Positions 29,158 through 38,410 are shown, counted from the stretch's first letter. The stretch is 64,000 nucleotides of DNA from Flavobacterium undicola (GCF_009909155.2 NZ_JAAAPM020000010.1:62001-126000); one strand, 5' to 3'. The notes: generated by a model from the letters alone, not told the origin. Made by a program: numbers and translations.

Positions 29158-32100
29158 ATGAAATCTAAAATCGCTATTTCCCTTTTACTTCTTTCTTTTT
29201 CTCTTCCAAATTTGACTGCTCAAAGTCAAAATTTATGGCATGGAGAAAAACGAAAAATCCATTACACCCCTGAAGGCCGGAGTTTTGTTTTAAAAAACGG
29301 AACCCGAAAATTCAACCGTGCCTTATACGGAAGCAACACCGCTTTTAGAGTTGAAGCTGGAGATTTACCTGAATTTGCGATGTACATGCCCGGAATGGGC
29401 GGTAATTTCAAACTGGGATTAATCAACGGAAAAAGCAGCAAATGGATTACCGAAGCCGATAAAATAAACACAAAATACACTCCCGGAACGGTTGAATATC
29501 AAATCAATGATGCTTTACTTTCGAATGCTACTTTGACTATTCAAATTGTAGCCTTGGCTGACAGCGATGGTTTTATCCTAAAAGTTGTTGGGAATACTAT
29601 ACCAAAAAACGTTTCACTTGTTTGGGCTTACGGTGGTGCTAGTGGTAAGAAATTCTCAAGAAATGGTGATATTGGCGGAGATCCTGAATCGGTGTTTTAT
29701 TTACAACCCGGATATTGTATCAACAATCAATACCAAATCAACAAAAACAGCTTTAGTATTTCCTATGGTTCCGGAAGCAGTAAAAAAGCAACTGAAAACA
29801 CTCAAGTAATCAGCGCTGTTTTTCCGGATTCGAAGCCCCATTTGTCTAGTGCCAATTTCTTAAAAACACCTTTAGAAAACTATACTTCAAAAGCAGACTC
29901 TGTTCCAATGATTATTGGACAATTGAATCAATTTTCGAAAGACGGAAATTATTGGTTATTCGAAAATAAAGGCAAAATTGAAAATAACAGCCAGGAAGCT
30001 GTAGCCGAAAAATTTAAAAAAGCCATTATTCAAAGCGAACTTCTGGCTAACCGAATTAAAGTAAACACACCTGACCCATATATCAATACTTTGGGCGGTG
30101 CATTAGCAATGGCTGCCGACGCCATTTGGGAAAACCCAGCCTATTTACATGGAGCTGTTGCCTGGAGAATGTACTTGAATGCCTGGCGCGGTGCTTATGT
30201 TGCCGATCCTTTGGGCTGGCATGACAGAGCTAAAACTCATTTTGAGAGCTATGGAAATTCACAGGTTACAGAACCCGAAACTGGTCCAGTTGTTCCTGAT
30301 ACTACCCGAAATTATGCCCGTCAACTGGAGAAAATGGGTACTTCAATGTTCAGTAGCGGTTACATTAGCCGTAATCCGAACAATAATAAAATCGCCCATC
30401 ATTATGATATGAACTTGGTTTTTATTGACCAGTTAGTTCGTCATTTCAAATGGACAGGAGATGTTGATTTCTTGAAAAAAATGTGGCCAGTTATCAAAAG
30501 ACATTTGGCTTGGGAAAAAAGAAATTACGACATGGATGGCGACGGATTGTATGATGCTTATGCCGCTATCTGGGCGAGTGATGCACTGCAATATAGCGGC
30601 GGAGGTGTAACACATACTTCAGCTTATAATTATTTTGCCAATAAAATGGCGGGAGAATTAGCCCAAATTGTAGGCGAAGACGGTGCTCCTTACACTAAAG
30701 AAGCAGCTCACATCTATCAAGCCATTCAGGAAAAATTATGGAAAAACAACAAAGGAACTTTTGCAGAATATAAGGATCTTTTGGGCAACCAACTCACACA
30801 TGATACGCCTGCAATCTGGACTATCTATCACGCCTTAGATAGTGAAATTGCGAATCCTTTTCAAGCTTACCAAGCTTTGAAATATGTAGATACTGAAATT
30901 CCGCATATCCCGGTTGCTGCCGAAGGTTTAGACAAAAAAAATCTGGAAATAGTATCTACTACCAACTGGCAGCCTTACGACTGGTCGCTAAACAATGTGG
31001 CTTTGGCTGAAATTTTGCATACGTCTTTGGCGTATTGGCAAGGTGGGCAATCGGAAAAAGCATACCAACTTTGGGAAAGTGGTTTAATCGAAAGTATGTA
31101 TCTGGGGGCTTCTCCCGGAGGATTTGAACAATTGCTATTTCAGGATGCGATTCGTGGCGAATTGTATCGCGATTTTGCCGACCCGATAGGAATGGCTGGA
31201 CGAACTTTAGTAGAAGGACTTTTCGGAATTCAACCCAATGCCCTTAAAAACACTTTAACGATTCAGCCGGGATTACCAAAATCCTGGAACCATGCTTCGC
31301 TTGAAATTCCTGATGTAACTTTTGCTTTCGAAAGAACAAAAAACACTGATATTTATCAAATTACGCCTCATTTTTCAACAAAAATGAACTTGCAATTAAT
31401 AGTCAATGCTACTCATGAAAACATCAGCAAAGTGACTGTTAATGGAAAAGAAGTACAATGGAAAATGATTGATGGAACTATTGGAAGTCCAAAAATAAGT
31501 ATCGAAAATCGGTATGCTGATTCATACAAAATCGAGATTGTCTGGAGTAACGAAACTTTAGAACAACTGACTCCGATTTCGTCCATTTGCGAAGGCGAAA
31601 ACATTCGTATCCCAACAAAAATCGCCACTATTCTAGAAATAAAAGATACTCAAAACGCATTAAAAAATGCGGTTATCAATACTAATGAAATCAATGCAGT
31701 GGCGAATACTATTGGTAACAAATCATTTTTTGTCAAACTGAAACAAAAAGAGATGATTTGGTGGCAAGCCATTGATATCAATATCAAATCTAATCTTGAA
31801 GTTGTTTCGAATGCAATAAAAGCAGAAAATGCGGTAGTAATCATCAAAAACAACTTGTCTACAGCATTGAATGGTTTCCTTATTTCGAATCAAAAAATAA
31901 ACAAAACAAAATTTAGTTTACAAGCCAATTCAGAAAACAACATCGAAATTCCTTTAGAACAATTGGTTTCGGGAACCAATCAGGTGGAAATGAATTTTGA
32001 AAATGGAACTCAAACAAAATTGAGTTTCACCAACTGGGATATTACAAGCAATCCTAAAACAAATTGGGAATCTGTAAAACTGGACGGGCTTTTTAATGAT

Positions 32101-32784
32101 AAAATCACGAATATTTTTGAGAATAAATACCTCAGCCCAAGAGCACAATCACCGAGCCTACAAATTCCAACGCAGGGAATTGGAAACTGGTGTTATCCTT
32201 TTATAAAACCAATAATTGACGACTCTGGATTAAGAGCAAAAGCAGGAACAAACAACCAAATTATCAGTCCGCAAGGCATTCCGTTTGCCACTTCTTCCAC
32301 TGCCGATAAAAACATTGCTTTTGTTTCGCAATGGGATAATTTCCCTAATTCGCTTTCAATTCCCCTTTCGGGAACGGGATCTCAGGCTTATTTGATGATG
32401 GCAGGAACTACTAACCCGATGCAAAGCCGTTTTACTAATGGTGAAATTGTAGTGACTTACAGCGATGGAAGCAGCGAAAAATTAGAACTAAAAAATCCGG
32501 AAAACTGGTGGCCAATAGAGCAAGATTATTACACTGACGGTTATGCTTTTACGACCAATGCTCAAAAACCGCCAAGAGTTTATCTTAAAACGGGAACGAT
32601 TAGCAGAGACTTTAAGGATTTTAAATCCATAAAAGGTTTTAGTGATTTTGGTATCGAAGGTGGAGTCGGAACAATTATTGATATTCCATTGGACAAAAAT
32701 AAAAATCTGCAAAAAATAGAAATCAAAGCCATTGCCAATGAAGTAATCATTGGGATTATGAGTTTAACGTTAAACCGAAATTAA
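29158..32784 (+). CDS. DUF4450-type large secreted six-hairpin glycosidase-like protein
   Basis: This 1208-residue exported protein (signal peptide cut after LTAQ) opens with the stretch I associate with DUF4450 proteins: LWHGEKRKIHYTPEG, FNRALYGSNTAFRVEAGDLP, MYMPGMGGNFKLG. An (alpha/alpha)6 barrel follows (about residues 300-700: WENPAYLHGAVAWRMYLNAWRGAY, MWPVIKRHLAWEKRNYDMDGDGLYDAY, GGFEQLLFQDAIRGELYRDFADP). Beta-rich domains follow to the C-terminus, including a possible sugar-binding module near 970-1208. The catalytic residue is not identifiable with certainty; the DxDGLYDAY and the conserved Asp/Glu in EPETGPV are candidates. It is 10 nt after GH28 and 1 nt before the next six-hairpin gene. 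Its precise activity is unknown to me. Confidence 0.8.
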   Translation: MKSKIAISLLLLSFSLPNLTAQSQNLWHGEKRKIHYTPEGRSFVLKNGTRKFNRALYGSNTAFRVEAGDLPEFAMYMPGMGGNFKLGLINGKSSKWITEADKINTKYTPGTVEYQINDALLSNATLTIQIVALADSDGFILKVVGNTIPKNVSLVWAYGGASGKKFSRNGDIGGDPESVFYLQPGYCINNQYQINKNSFSISYGSGSSKKATENTQVISAVFPDSKPHLSSANFLKTPLENYTSKADSVPMIIGQLNQFSKDGNYWLFENKGKIENNSQEAVAEKFKKAIIQSELLANRIKVNTPDPYINTLGGALAMAADAIWENPAYLHGAVAWRMYLNAWRGAYVADPLGWHDRAKTHFESYGNSQVTEPETGPVVPDTTRNYARQLEKMGTSMFSSGYISRNPNNNKIAHHYDMNLVFIDQLVRHFKWTGDVDFLKKMWPVIKRHLAWEKRNYDMDGDGLYDAYAAIWASDALQYSGGGVTHTSAYNYFANKMAGELAQIVGEDGAPYTKEAAHIYQAIQEKLWKNNKGTFAEYKDLLGNQLTHDTPAIWTIYHALDSEIANPFQAYQALKYVDTEIPHIPVAAEGLDKKNLEIVSTTNWQPYDWSLNNVALAEILHTSLAYWQGGQSEKAYQLWESGLIESMYLGASPGGFEQLLFQDAIRGELYRDFADPIGMAGRTLVEGLFGIQPNALKNTLTIQPGLPKSWNHASLEIPDVTFAFERTKNTDIYQITPHFSTKMNLQLIVNATHENISKVTVNGKEVQWKMIDGTIGSPKISIENRYADSYKIEIVWSNETLEQLTPISSICEGENIRIPTKIATILEIKDTQNALKNAVINTNEINAVANTIGNKSFFVKLKQKEMIWWQAIDINIKSNLEVVSNAIKAENAVVIIKNNLSTALNGFLISNQKINKTKFSLQANSENNIEIPLEQLVSGTNQVEMNFENGTQTKLSFTNWDITSNPKTNWESVKLDGLFNDKITNIFENKYLSPRAQSPSLQIPTQGIGNWCYPFIKPIIDDSGLRAKAGTNNQIISPQGIPFATSSTADKNIAFVSQWDNFPNSLSIPLSGTGSQAYLMMAGTTNPMQSRFTNGEIVVTYSDGSSEKLELKNPENWWPIEQDYYTDGYAFTTNAQKPPRVYLKTGTISRDFKDFKSIKGFSDFGIEGGVGTIIDIPLDKNKNLQKIEIKAIANEVIIGIMSLTLNRN

Positions 32785-32785
32785 C

Positions 32786-34918
32786 ATGAAAAAAGTATTC
32801 ATCGCACTCTCCTTGTGTTTGTTGATAACAACAGCAAAAGCACAAGAAAAAATTGACCGAAAAGCATTGGTTACAAGGCACAATGTCAATATCACAAAAA
32901 TTGACACATTGGGTTCTTTATCGGTTGGAAACGGAACTTTTGCCTTTACCGTTGACGCTACCGGTTTACAAACTTTCCCCGATTATTATCAGGCGGGTGT
33001 TCCGTTAGGTACACAATCGGAATGGGGATGGGATGCTAATCCGAATACTGATAATTATAAAATTGAAGAAACCTTAGTCAATTTCCAACAAAGCGGAAGA
33101 CAAGTTTCTTATGCTGTTCAGCCAAAAACTCCTGATCATGTAAAAAATGCCGTAGAATATTTCCGTGCCAATGCACATCGATTGCAACTGGGAAATTTAG
33201 GATTTGAATTGTACAAAAAAGATGGTGCTTTAGCCAATCCATCGGATATCAAAAACATTAAACAAACGCTGAATGTCTGGACAGGAGAAATCATAAGCAC
33301 CTTTACTTTTGAAGGAACTCCTGTAAAAGTTTGGACAGCTTCGCACCAGGAAAAAGATGTTATTGGAGTTAAAGTGACTTCTGATTTGATGAAAAAAGGG
33401 CAATTAAAAATTCGCCTGCGTATTCCTTATCCAACAATCAAATGGGGCGATAATGGAAATTTGTGGAAAGCTGATTTGGCTTATACCAGCACCCTTTCAA
33501 ATAAAGGAAAAAACGAAGCCATTATCACGCATAAAATGGATTCGATTACGTATAATGTTGGTTTAAAATGGAAAGGAAATGCAGCTATTGCTCAAAAAGA
33601 AGCGCATTATTATATTCTTACTCCTTCTAAAAACAGTGAATTTGCTTTCAGTTGCGAATTTGCGCCAGCTCACAAAGGAAAATTAAGCATTCCAGATGTT
33701 GCAGCTGTACAAACTAGCAGTGTTTCCGGATGGGTAAAATTCTGGAAAAGCGGGGGAGCAGTCGATTTCTCAAAGTGTACCGATGCCCGTGCTTTTGAAT
33801 TAGAACGAAGAGTCATTTTATCTCAATATCTAACCAAATTGCAATGTGCAGGAAACGAACCGCCGCAGGAAACAGGATTAACTTATAACAGCTGGTATGG
33901 AAAACCGCATTTAGAAATGCACTGGTGGCATGGCGTTCATTATCCGTTATGGGGAAGAGCTAGTTTGTTAGAAAAAAGTTTGCCTTGGTATTCTAAGGTG
34001 TATGACAATGCTAAAAAAATTGCCGTAAGACAAGGTTATGACGGTGTAAGATGGCAAAAAATGACGGATCCAGATGGTAATGAAGCGCCGTCTTCTATTG
34101 GAGCATTATTAATTTGGCAACAACCCCATTTTATCACTTTTGCCGAATTAATGTATCGCGACCACAAGGATAAAGCTACTTTAGAATTGTACAAAAAACG
34201 TGTTTTTGCTACTGCCGATTTCATGGCTTCGTTTGCTTATTATGATCAAGCACAAAAAAGATATATTTTAGGTCCTGGAGTTATTCCTGCTCAAGAGCGT
34301 TTTAAAGCTGCAGAAACCTTTAATCCAACCTACGAATTGGCTTATTGGAATTGGGCTTTAAACACCGCCTTAGAATGGAAAAAACGTTTAGGCGAACCGG
34401 AAGTAGCTAAATGGGCAGCTGTTGTTGCTCAATTATCTAAACTGCCTGTTCAGGACAATGTGTATTTAGCTACTGAAAGTGCCAAAGATTCTTATACCAA
34501 TCCAGAATTCAAAACCGATCATCCATCTGTTTTTGGAACATACGGAATGTTGCCAGAAACTACTTTATTGGATAAAAAAATCATGAAGAACACCTTCGAT
34601 TTGATTTGGAAAACCTGGTCTTGGAAAGAAACCTGGGGTTGGGATTTCCCGATGACGGCTATGACTGCGGCTCGTTTACAAATACCTGATAAAGCGGTTG
34701 ATGCCTTGTTTATGAATGTACAAACCAATACGTATTTAGTTAACGGGCACAATTACCAGGAAGGTCGTTTGCCTATTTACCTGCCAGGAAATGGAGGACT
34801 GCTTACGGCCGTAGCCATGATGTGTGCGGGTTGGGATGGCACTACCGAAAAAAATCCAGGTTTTCCTAAAGATGGTAAATGGAATGTACGCTGGGAAGGT
34901 CTTGAAAAAATGTTTTAA
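32786..34918 (+). CDS. Secreted (alpha/alpha)6 glycosidase-like protein, GH65/GH95-like fold, family uncertain
   Basis: This 710-residue exported protein (signal peptide cut after AKAQ) has an N-terminal beta-sandwich (LGSLSVGNGTFAFTVDATG, LRIRLRIPYPT-like strands). A six-hairpin barrel follows with EMHWWHGVHYPLWGRASLLE, GYDGVRWQKMTDPDGNEAP, FNPTYELAYWNWALNTALEW and WSWKETWGWDFPMTAMTAARL. This two-domain plan is that of clan GH-L-type enzymes such as GH65 and GH95, but I cannot match a characterised family. It starts 1 nt after the DUF4450 gene, implying translational coupling and a joint role on the same oligosaccharide. A strong terminator follows. Confidence 0.75.
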   Translation: MKKVFIALSLCLLITTAKAQEKIDRKALVTRHNVNITKIDTLGSLSVGNGTFAFTVDATGLQTFPDYYQAGVPLGTQSEWGWDANPNTDNYKIEETLVNFQQSGRQVSYAVQPKTPDHVKNAVEYFRANAHRLQLGNLGFELYKKDGALANPSDIKNIKQTLNVWTGEIISTFTFEGTPVKVWTASHQEKDVIGVKVTSDLMKKGQLKIRLRIPYPTIKWGDNGNLWKADLAYTSTLSNKGKNEAIITHKMDSITYNVGLKWKGNAAIAQKEAHYYILTPSKNSEFAFSCEFAPAHKGKLSIPDVAAVQTSSVSGWVKFWKSGGAVDFSKCTDARAFELERRVILSQYLTKLQCAGNEPPQETGLTYNSWYGKPHLEMHWWHGVHYPLWGRASLLEKSLPWYSKVYDNAKKIAVRQGYDGVRWQKMTDPDGNEAPSSIGALLIWQQPHFITFAELMYRDHKDKATLELYKKRVFATADFMASFAYYDQAQKRYILGPGVIPAQERFKAAETFNPTYELAYWNWALNTALEWKKRLGEPEVAKWAAVVAQLSKLPVQDNVYLATESAKDSYTNPEFKTDHPSVFGTYGMLPETTLLDKKIMKNTFDLIWKTWSWKETWGWDFPMTAMTAARLQIPDKAVDALFMNVQTNTYLVNGHNYQEGRLPIYLPGNGGLLTAVAMMCAGWDGTTEKNPGFPKDGKWNVRWEGLEKMF

Positions 34919-34924
34919 TAAGTT

Positions 34925-34958
34925 AAATCCTGAGAGTTTTAAATTCTCAGGATTTTTT
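34925..34958 (+). terminator. Terminator of the GH28/DUF4450/six-hairpin operon
   Basis: A perfect 11-bp stem (34925-34935 with 34945-34955, arms AAATCCTGAGA and TCTCAGGATTT) has a 9-nt loop and runs into T. It starts 6 nt after the stop codon. Confidence 0.88.
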
Positions 34959-35055
34959 GTAAAAAGGATATGGCTAAATAAAATTTGAGATTTTGTATCT
35001 ATACTAATTTCAAAACAAACTGCAGTCATTCACGAGGTTTAAACGTCCTTAGCAG

Positions 35056-35217
35056 CCGCAGTCGAGCGTCAAATGTTTGAAGAATGCGTAAAAAGAAAAG
35101 TTGTTTGATCCGCCGCGGCGGAGAGTTATTTTCTTTTAGTATTCGAAAACTAATTTGACCGACGAGGGTGCGAAGACTTGATTTTTTTGTTTCTTTTTTG
35201 ATCAAGCAAAAAAGAAA
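35056..35217. repeat. GC-rich palindromic intergenic element
   Basis: A perfect 14-bp palindrome TCCGCCGCGGCGGA (35109-35122) sits at the centre of a larger imperfect inverted repeat. The word GTCAAATG...AAAAAGAAAAGTT (from 35068) is mirrored by AGTTATTTTCTTTTAG...AATTTGAC (to 35159). A second hairpin, 11 bp with a 6-nt loop, lies at 35190-35217. The core is markedly GC-richer than its surroundings. There is no open frame. It resembles a dispersed palindromic repeat rather than a regulatory region; the remaining spacer up to the PL11 gene at 35432 shows no recognisable promoter. Confidence 0.55.
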
Positions 35218-35431
35218 ATTATAATTATTAAAACCCCATTTTATCCCTCAACCCTAATTTAGGGTGACGATACAAACTAATATCCAATCAGTCAAAAAGA
35301 ATAAACAAATGATATAAGTAACAAATAATCCTATAATCATTTAAACCTTAAGCCTTATTTAAAGTCCTAACAAAGGATTTACAATAAATTCCTTTTAACC
35401 AAATTACAATCAACCAATTTAATAACCAAAG

Positions 35432-37279
35432 ATGAAAAAATACCTGATAGCACTATTGGCTTTTCAGCTGTCTAGCACTTTATTATTCAGTCAAAGACAA
35501 ATGGAATCTCTAGACAGAGGACTAATTGCAGTAAAAGAAAATGGCCATTTTTATGTGGGCTGGAGAGTTTTAGGTACGGATGCCGATAATCTGGCTTTTA
35601 ACTTATATCGAAAAAGCGGAACCAACGCAGCCATTCGCGTAAACGACAAACCCATAACAGCAGCAACAAATCTAATTGATGATAAAGCCAATGCAAACGA
35701 AGACAATAGCTGGTTTGTGAAAACGGTTTTGAATGGAGTAGAAAAAGAAGCCAAAGGAAGTTTTACCATTCCTGCCAATAGTCCTGATAAAAATTATTTG
35801 TCCATTCCTCTAAAAGGAAAACAAGGCTATGCTCCTAATGATCTTTCGACGGGAGATTTAGATGGAGACGGACGTTATGATTTAATTGTACACATGGCAG
35901 GTATTGGGAAAGACAATTCTTTTACAGGATTAAGCGACACTCCTGTTTTTCAAGCCTATACTTTAGACGGAAAATTTTTATGGGAAATTAATTTGGGCAA
36001 AAACATTCGCGAAGGCGCACATTACACCCAATTCATGGTTTATGATTTAGACGGAGACGGTATAGCGGAATTTGTTTGTAAAACTGCTGACGGAACTACG
36101 GATAGTGCCAATAATGTGGTAGGTGACGCATCAAAAGACTGGAGAGATACCGATCAAAAGTCGGCTACTTTTGGTAAAATACTACAAGGCCCTGAATACC
36201 TGACTGTTTTTGATGGTAAAACGGGAAAAATAATCAATACAGTTCCTTACATTCCTGAAAGAGGCGACATTGGAAAATGGGGCGGAAAAGGCGGAAATGG
36301 AAAAAACGATAGAACCGGAAACAGAGTCGATCGTTTTACGGCTTGCATTGCCTACCTTGACGGCGTACATCCAAGTGTGGTGATGTGCAGAGGTTATTAT
36401 GGTCGAATTGTGATGGCTGCCTGGGATTTTAAAGACAAAAAACTAAGCTCAAAATGGGTTTTTGACAGCAAAGACGGAAATAATCCTTTCTCCGGAATGG
36501 GAAATCACGGACTCTCAGTTGCCGATGTGGATGATGATGGAAAAGACGAAATTGTTTTTGGTTCCATGGTTGTTGACAACGATGGAAAAGGATTGTACAC
36601 CACAGGTTTTAGACATGGTGACGCACTTCATGTGAGTGATTTAGATCCTGAAATTCCTGGTCAGGAAGTTTTTGGTGTACACGAAATTGAAGAAGGTACA
36701 AAAGGTGCAGGAGTTGCTTTGTTTTCGGCTGCTAATGGAAAAGTACTGTTTACTGCCGCTCCTAATGAGGATGTAGGAAGAGGTGTTGCTGACAACATTG
36801 ACCCTACCAGAATTGGCGCCCAAATGTGGTGGTCGGGTTCAAAATCTGTATATGATATTAAAGGAAATAAAATTGGGGAAGCACCAAGAGCAGCAAATTT
36901 TTTAATTTATTGGGATGGTGATGCTTCGAGAGAAATTCTGAACTCCAATTATATTGATAAATATGGAAAAGGCAGGATTTTCACTGCCGAAGGAGCGCGT
37001 TCTAACAATGGGACTAAATCAACTCCCGGGCTTTCTGCTGATATCCTTGGCGATTGGAGAGAAGAATTGATTTTAAGAAGCGAGGACAACAGCGAATTGC
37101 GTATTTATTCTACAACAATTCCAACCGCAATCAGACAATACACCTTAATGCATGATTCCCAATACCGTTTAGCGATTGCCTGGCAAAATGTAGGCTACAA
37201 CCAGCCGCCACACACCAGTTTTTACATGGGAACCGGAATGAAAGCCGCTCCAAAACCAAATATTAAATTGGTTCCTTAA
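35432..37279 (+). CDS. PL11 rhamnogalacturonan lyase, exported
   Basis: This 615-residue eight-bladed beta-propeller lyase cleaves the rhamnose-galacturonate bond of rhamnogalacturonan I by calcium-assisted elimination. It begins with a signal peptide (cut after LLFSQ) and MESLDRGLIAVKENGHFYVGWR, the standard PL11 opening. Calcium-binding DxDGDG-type loops appear as LSTGDLDGDGRYDLIVH, YDLDGDGIAEFVCKTADGT and VADVDDDGKDEI. RGYYGRIVMAAWDF, GFRHGDALHVSDLDP and YWDGDASREILN are also family characteristics. It is a single-gene unit with its own terminator. Its unsaturated products are the expected substrate of the GH105 enzymes encoded nearby. Confidence 0.96.
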   Translation: MKKYLIALLAFQLSSTLLFSQRQMESLDRGLIAVKENGHFYVGWRVLGTDADNLAFNLYRKSGTNAAIRVNDKPITAATNLIDDKANANEDNSWFVKTVLNGVEKEAKGSFTIPANSPDKNYLSIPLKGKQGYAPNDLSTGDLDGDGRYDLIVHMAGIGKDNSFTGLSDTPVFQAYTLDGKFLWEINLGKNIREGAHYTQFMVYDLDGDGIAEFVCKTADGTTDSANNVVGDASKDWRDTDQKSATFGKILQGPEYLTVFDGKTGKIINTVPYIPERGDIGKWGGKGGNGKNDRTGNRVDRFTACIAYLDGVHPSVVMCRGYYGRIVMAAWDFKDKKLSSKWVFDSKDGNNPFSGMGNHGLSVADVDDDGKDEIVFGSMVVDNDGKGLYTTGFRHGDALHVSDLDPEIPGQEVFGVHEIEEGTKGAGVALFSAANGKVLFTAAPNEDVGRGVADNIDPTRIGAQMWWSGSKSVYDIKGNKIGEAPRAANFLIYWDGDASREILNSNYIDKYGKGRIFTAEGARSNNGTKSTPGLSADILGDWREELILRSEDNSELRIYSTTIPTAIRQYTLMHDSQYRLAIAWQNVGYNQPPHTSFYMGTGMKAAPKPNIKLVP

Positions 37280-37305
37280 AAACATTTATCTTAGATCTTT
37301 TTTTC

Positions 37306-37333
37306 AAAGCACAGTGTAAGCTGTGCTTTTTTA
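37306..37333 (+). terminator. Terminator after the PL11 gene
   Basis: A perfect 9-bp stem (37306-37314 with 37321-37329, AAAGCACAG/CTGTGCTTT) with a 6-nt loop is followed by T residues, 27 nt after the stop codon. Confidence 0.85.
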
Positions 37334-37387
37334 TTTTGTAAGAAAATTTAATTTAGCAAAAAAACTATTTTATAGCCGAAATCTACC

Positions 37388-37395
37388 TAAATTTG
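37388..37395 (+). promoter_or_regulatory. -7 box candidate for the two small unknown genes
   Basis: TAAATTTG is a perfect TANNTTTG match, 89 nt before the ATG at 37484 and just after the PL11 terminator. No TTG at -33 and no CAGG repeat are seen. Confidence 0.35.
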
Positions 37396-37483
37396 GGTGT
37401 ATACTAGCTACTTTATAGCGGTTATATATATAAGTTGGCGAACAGTTTACCTAAAGAGAGAGTAAAACCGAAACACCGAGAAT

Positions 37484-37963
37484 ATGATTGATAATACTGA
37501 ACTTAAAATATTAGACGAAATTTTAAAAACATTATCTATTTCAGATTCTGTTAAATGGTTTGAAATAATGAATGAAACATTAGATAGATGTGAATTTTTA
37601 AAAGATGTTGACCATTTTACATTTCAAGTTGCTTTATTAAAATTAGTTAAAGATGATTACGTAATTGAAACTAACAAAGATATTGACAACCCAAAAAAAA
37701 CACATTATAATATATCTTTTGAAGGTTTGTTTTTTATTAAAAACGGCGGTTACGAAAACCAAAACCTAAAAAGCCACCAAGTGGAAATGGAAGTCGTCGA
37801 GATGAAGAAAATGCAATCTCTTCTTGAAGCGAAGAACGCTTCGCTTCAAGTTCAACTTGTTGTTTTGACTTACCTAATAGCGTTTGGTACATTGGTTGCT
37901 GCGATATATTATCTATTGGAAGTTCTTGCTTTTTTAGGAGTTTGTCAGTCGAAAAAAATATAG
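37484..37963 (+). CDS. Small membrane protein of unknown function, winged-helix-like N-terminus
   Basis: This 159-residue protein is not recognised. The first 90 residues (LKILDEILKTLS, FTFQVALLKLVKDDYVIET, HYNISFEGLFFIKNGGYEN) are predicted by eye as a winged-helix-like helix-strand arrangement. A short charged helix (VEMEVVEMKKMQSLLEAKNASLQ) leads into one hydrophobic segment (about 124-150, VVLTYLIAFGTLVAAIYYLLEVLAFLGV). It has no signal peptide. A 12-bp perfect DNA hairpin lies inside the gene at 37823-37850. It and the following gene are the only non-carbohydrate genes in the core of the locus and are surrounded by repeats, which suggests an insertion. Confidence 0.6.
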   Translation: MIDNTELKILDEILKTLSISDSVKWFEIMNETLDRCEFLKDVDHFTFQVALLKLVKDDYVIETNKDIDNPKKTHYNISFEGLFFIKNGGYENQNLKSHQVEMEVVEMKKMQSLLEAKNASLQVQLVVLTYLIAFGTLVAAIYYLLEVLAFLGVCQSKKI

Positions 37964-37990
37964 TAGAAAATTTAAACATAATTTAAAACA

Positions 37991-38257
37991 ATGGATAAAA
38001 TTAAATCAGAGTTAATGGAAATTACAGAAAAATACAAGAAAGACTATTCTAATGCTTTTGACCGAAATGGCAAATCTGATACTTTGAAAAACAACGTAAT
38101 GTTGGTATCAGACCTACAATTAAAACTTGCAGAAGAACTTGTTGATACAACAAAAACTTATTACAAAAACCATAATATTATTGATACATCCGAAATAGAC
38201 GAATTTAAAAACAATTTGTATATGGATTTTATTCAATTCTCAACGACTTTTGAATAA
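37991..38257 (+). CDS. Small soluble hypothetical protein
   Basis: This 88-residue, lysine- and aspartate-rich, probably all-helical cytoplasmic protein (MDKIKSELMEITEKYKKDY..., VSDLQLKLAEELVDTTKTYYKN) has no cysteine, signal peptide or membrane segment. It starts 28 nt after the small membrane protein, so the two are probably co-transcribed. I do not recognise a family. Codon use looks like that of a genuine AT-rich chromosomal gene, which is the main support for its reality. Confidence 0.5.
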   Translation: MDKIKSELMEITEKYKKDYSNAFDRNGKSDTLKNNVMLVSDLQLKLAEELVDTTKTYYKNHNIIDTSEIDEFKNNLYMDFIQFSTTFE

Positions 38258-38288
38258 CAGAAATAGCGTAATTCCCTCGTCTGATGCA

Positions 38289-38370
38289 CGTTTACAACGA
38301 ATATCCATCTGGGCTCGTTTGCAACGAGTACCTACTTACTTTTAAGAACAAAATAAAGCGTTTGCAACGC
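38289..38370. repeat. Three short palindromes sharing a GTT-TRC-AAC core
   Basis: CGTT-TAC-AACG (38289-38299), CTCGTT-TGC-AACGAG (38314-38328) and GCGTT-TGC-AACGC (38358-38370) are three spaced mini-hairpins of one pattern in a non-coding stretch. This looks like a repetitive extragenic palindrome cluster of the kind mobilised by REP-associated transposases. The spacing is irregular and the spacers short, so it is not a CRISPR array. No transposase gene is present. Confidence 0.5.
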
Positions 38371-38410
38371 GGCTCTTAAAAATCCTTGTCACGTTCAAAC
38401 ATTAAATTTT

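Noticed and set aside
34736..35029. 97-residue minus-strand frame running from the six-hairpin gene into the spacer
   Set aside because: It crosses the terminator hairpin of the upstream operon and has no domain; composition is that of an antisense shadow.
38281..38380. Possible CRISPR-like repeats
   Set aside because: Only three units, each a 11-15 bp palindrome with unequal 14-29 nt spacing and different flanks; no cas genes nearby.
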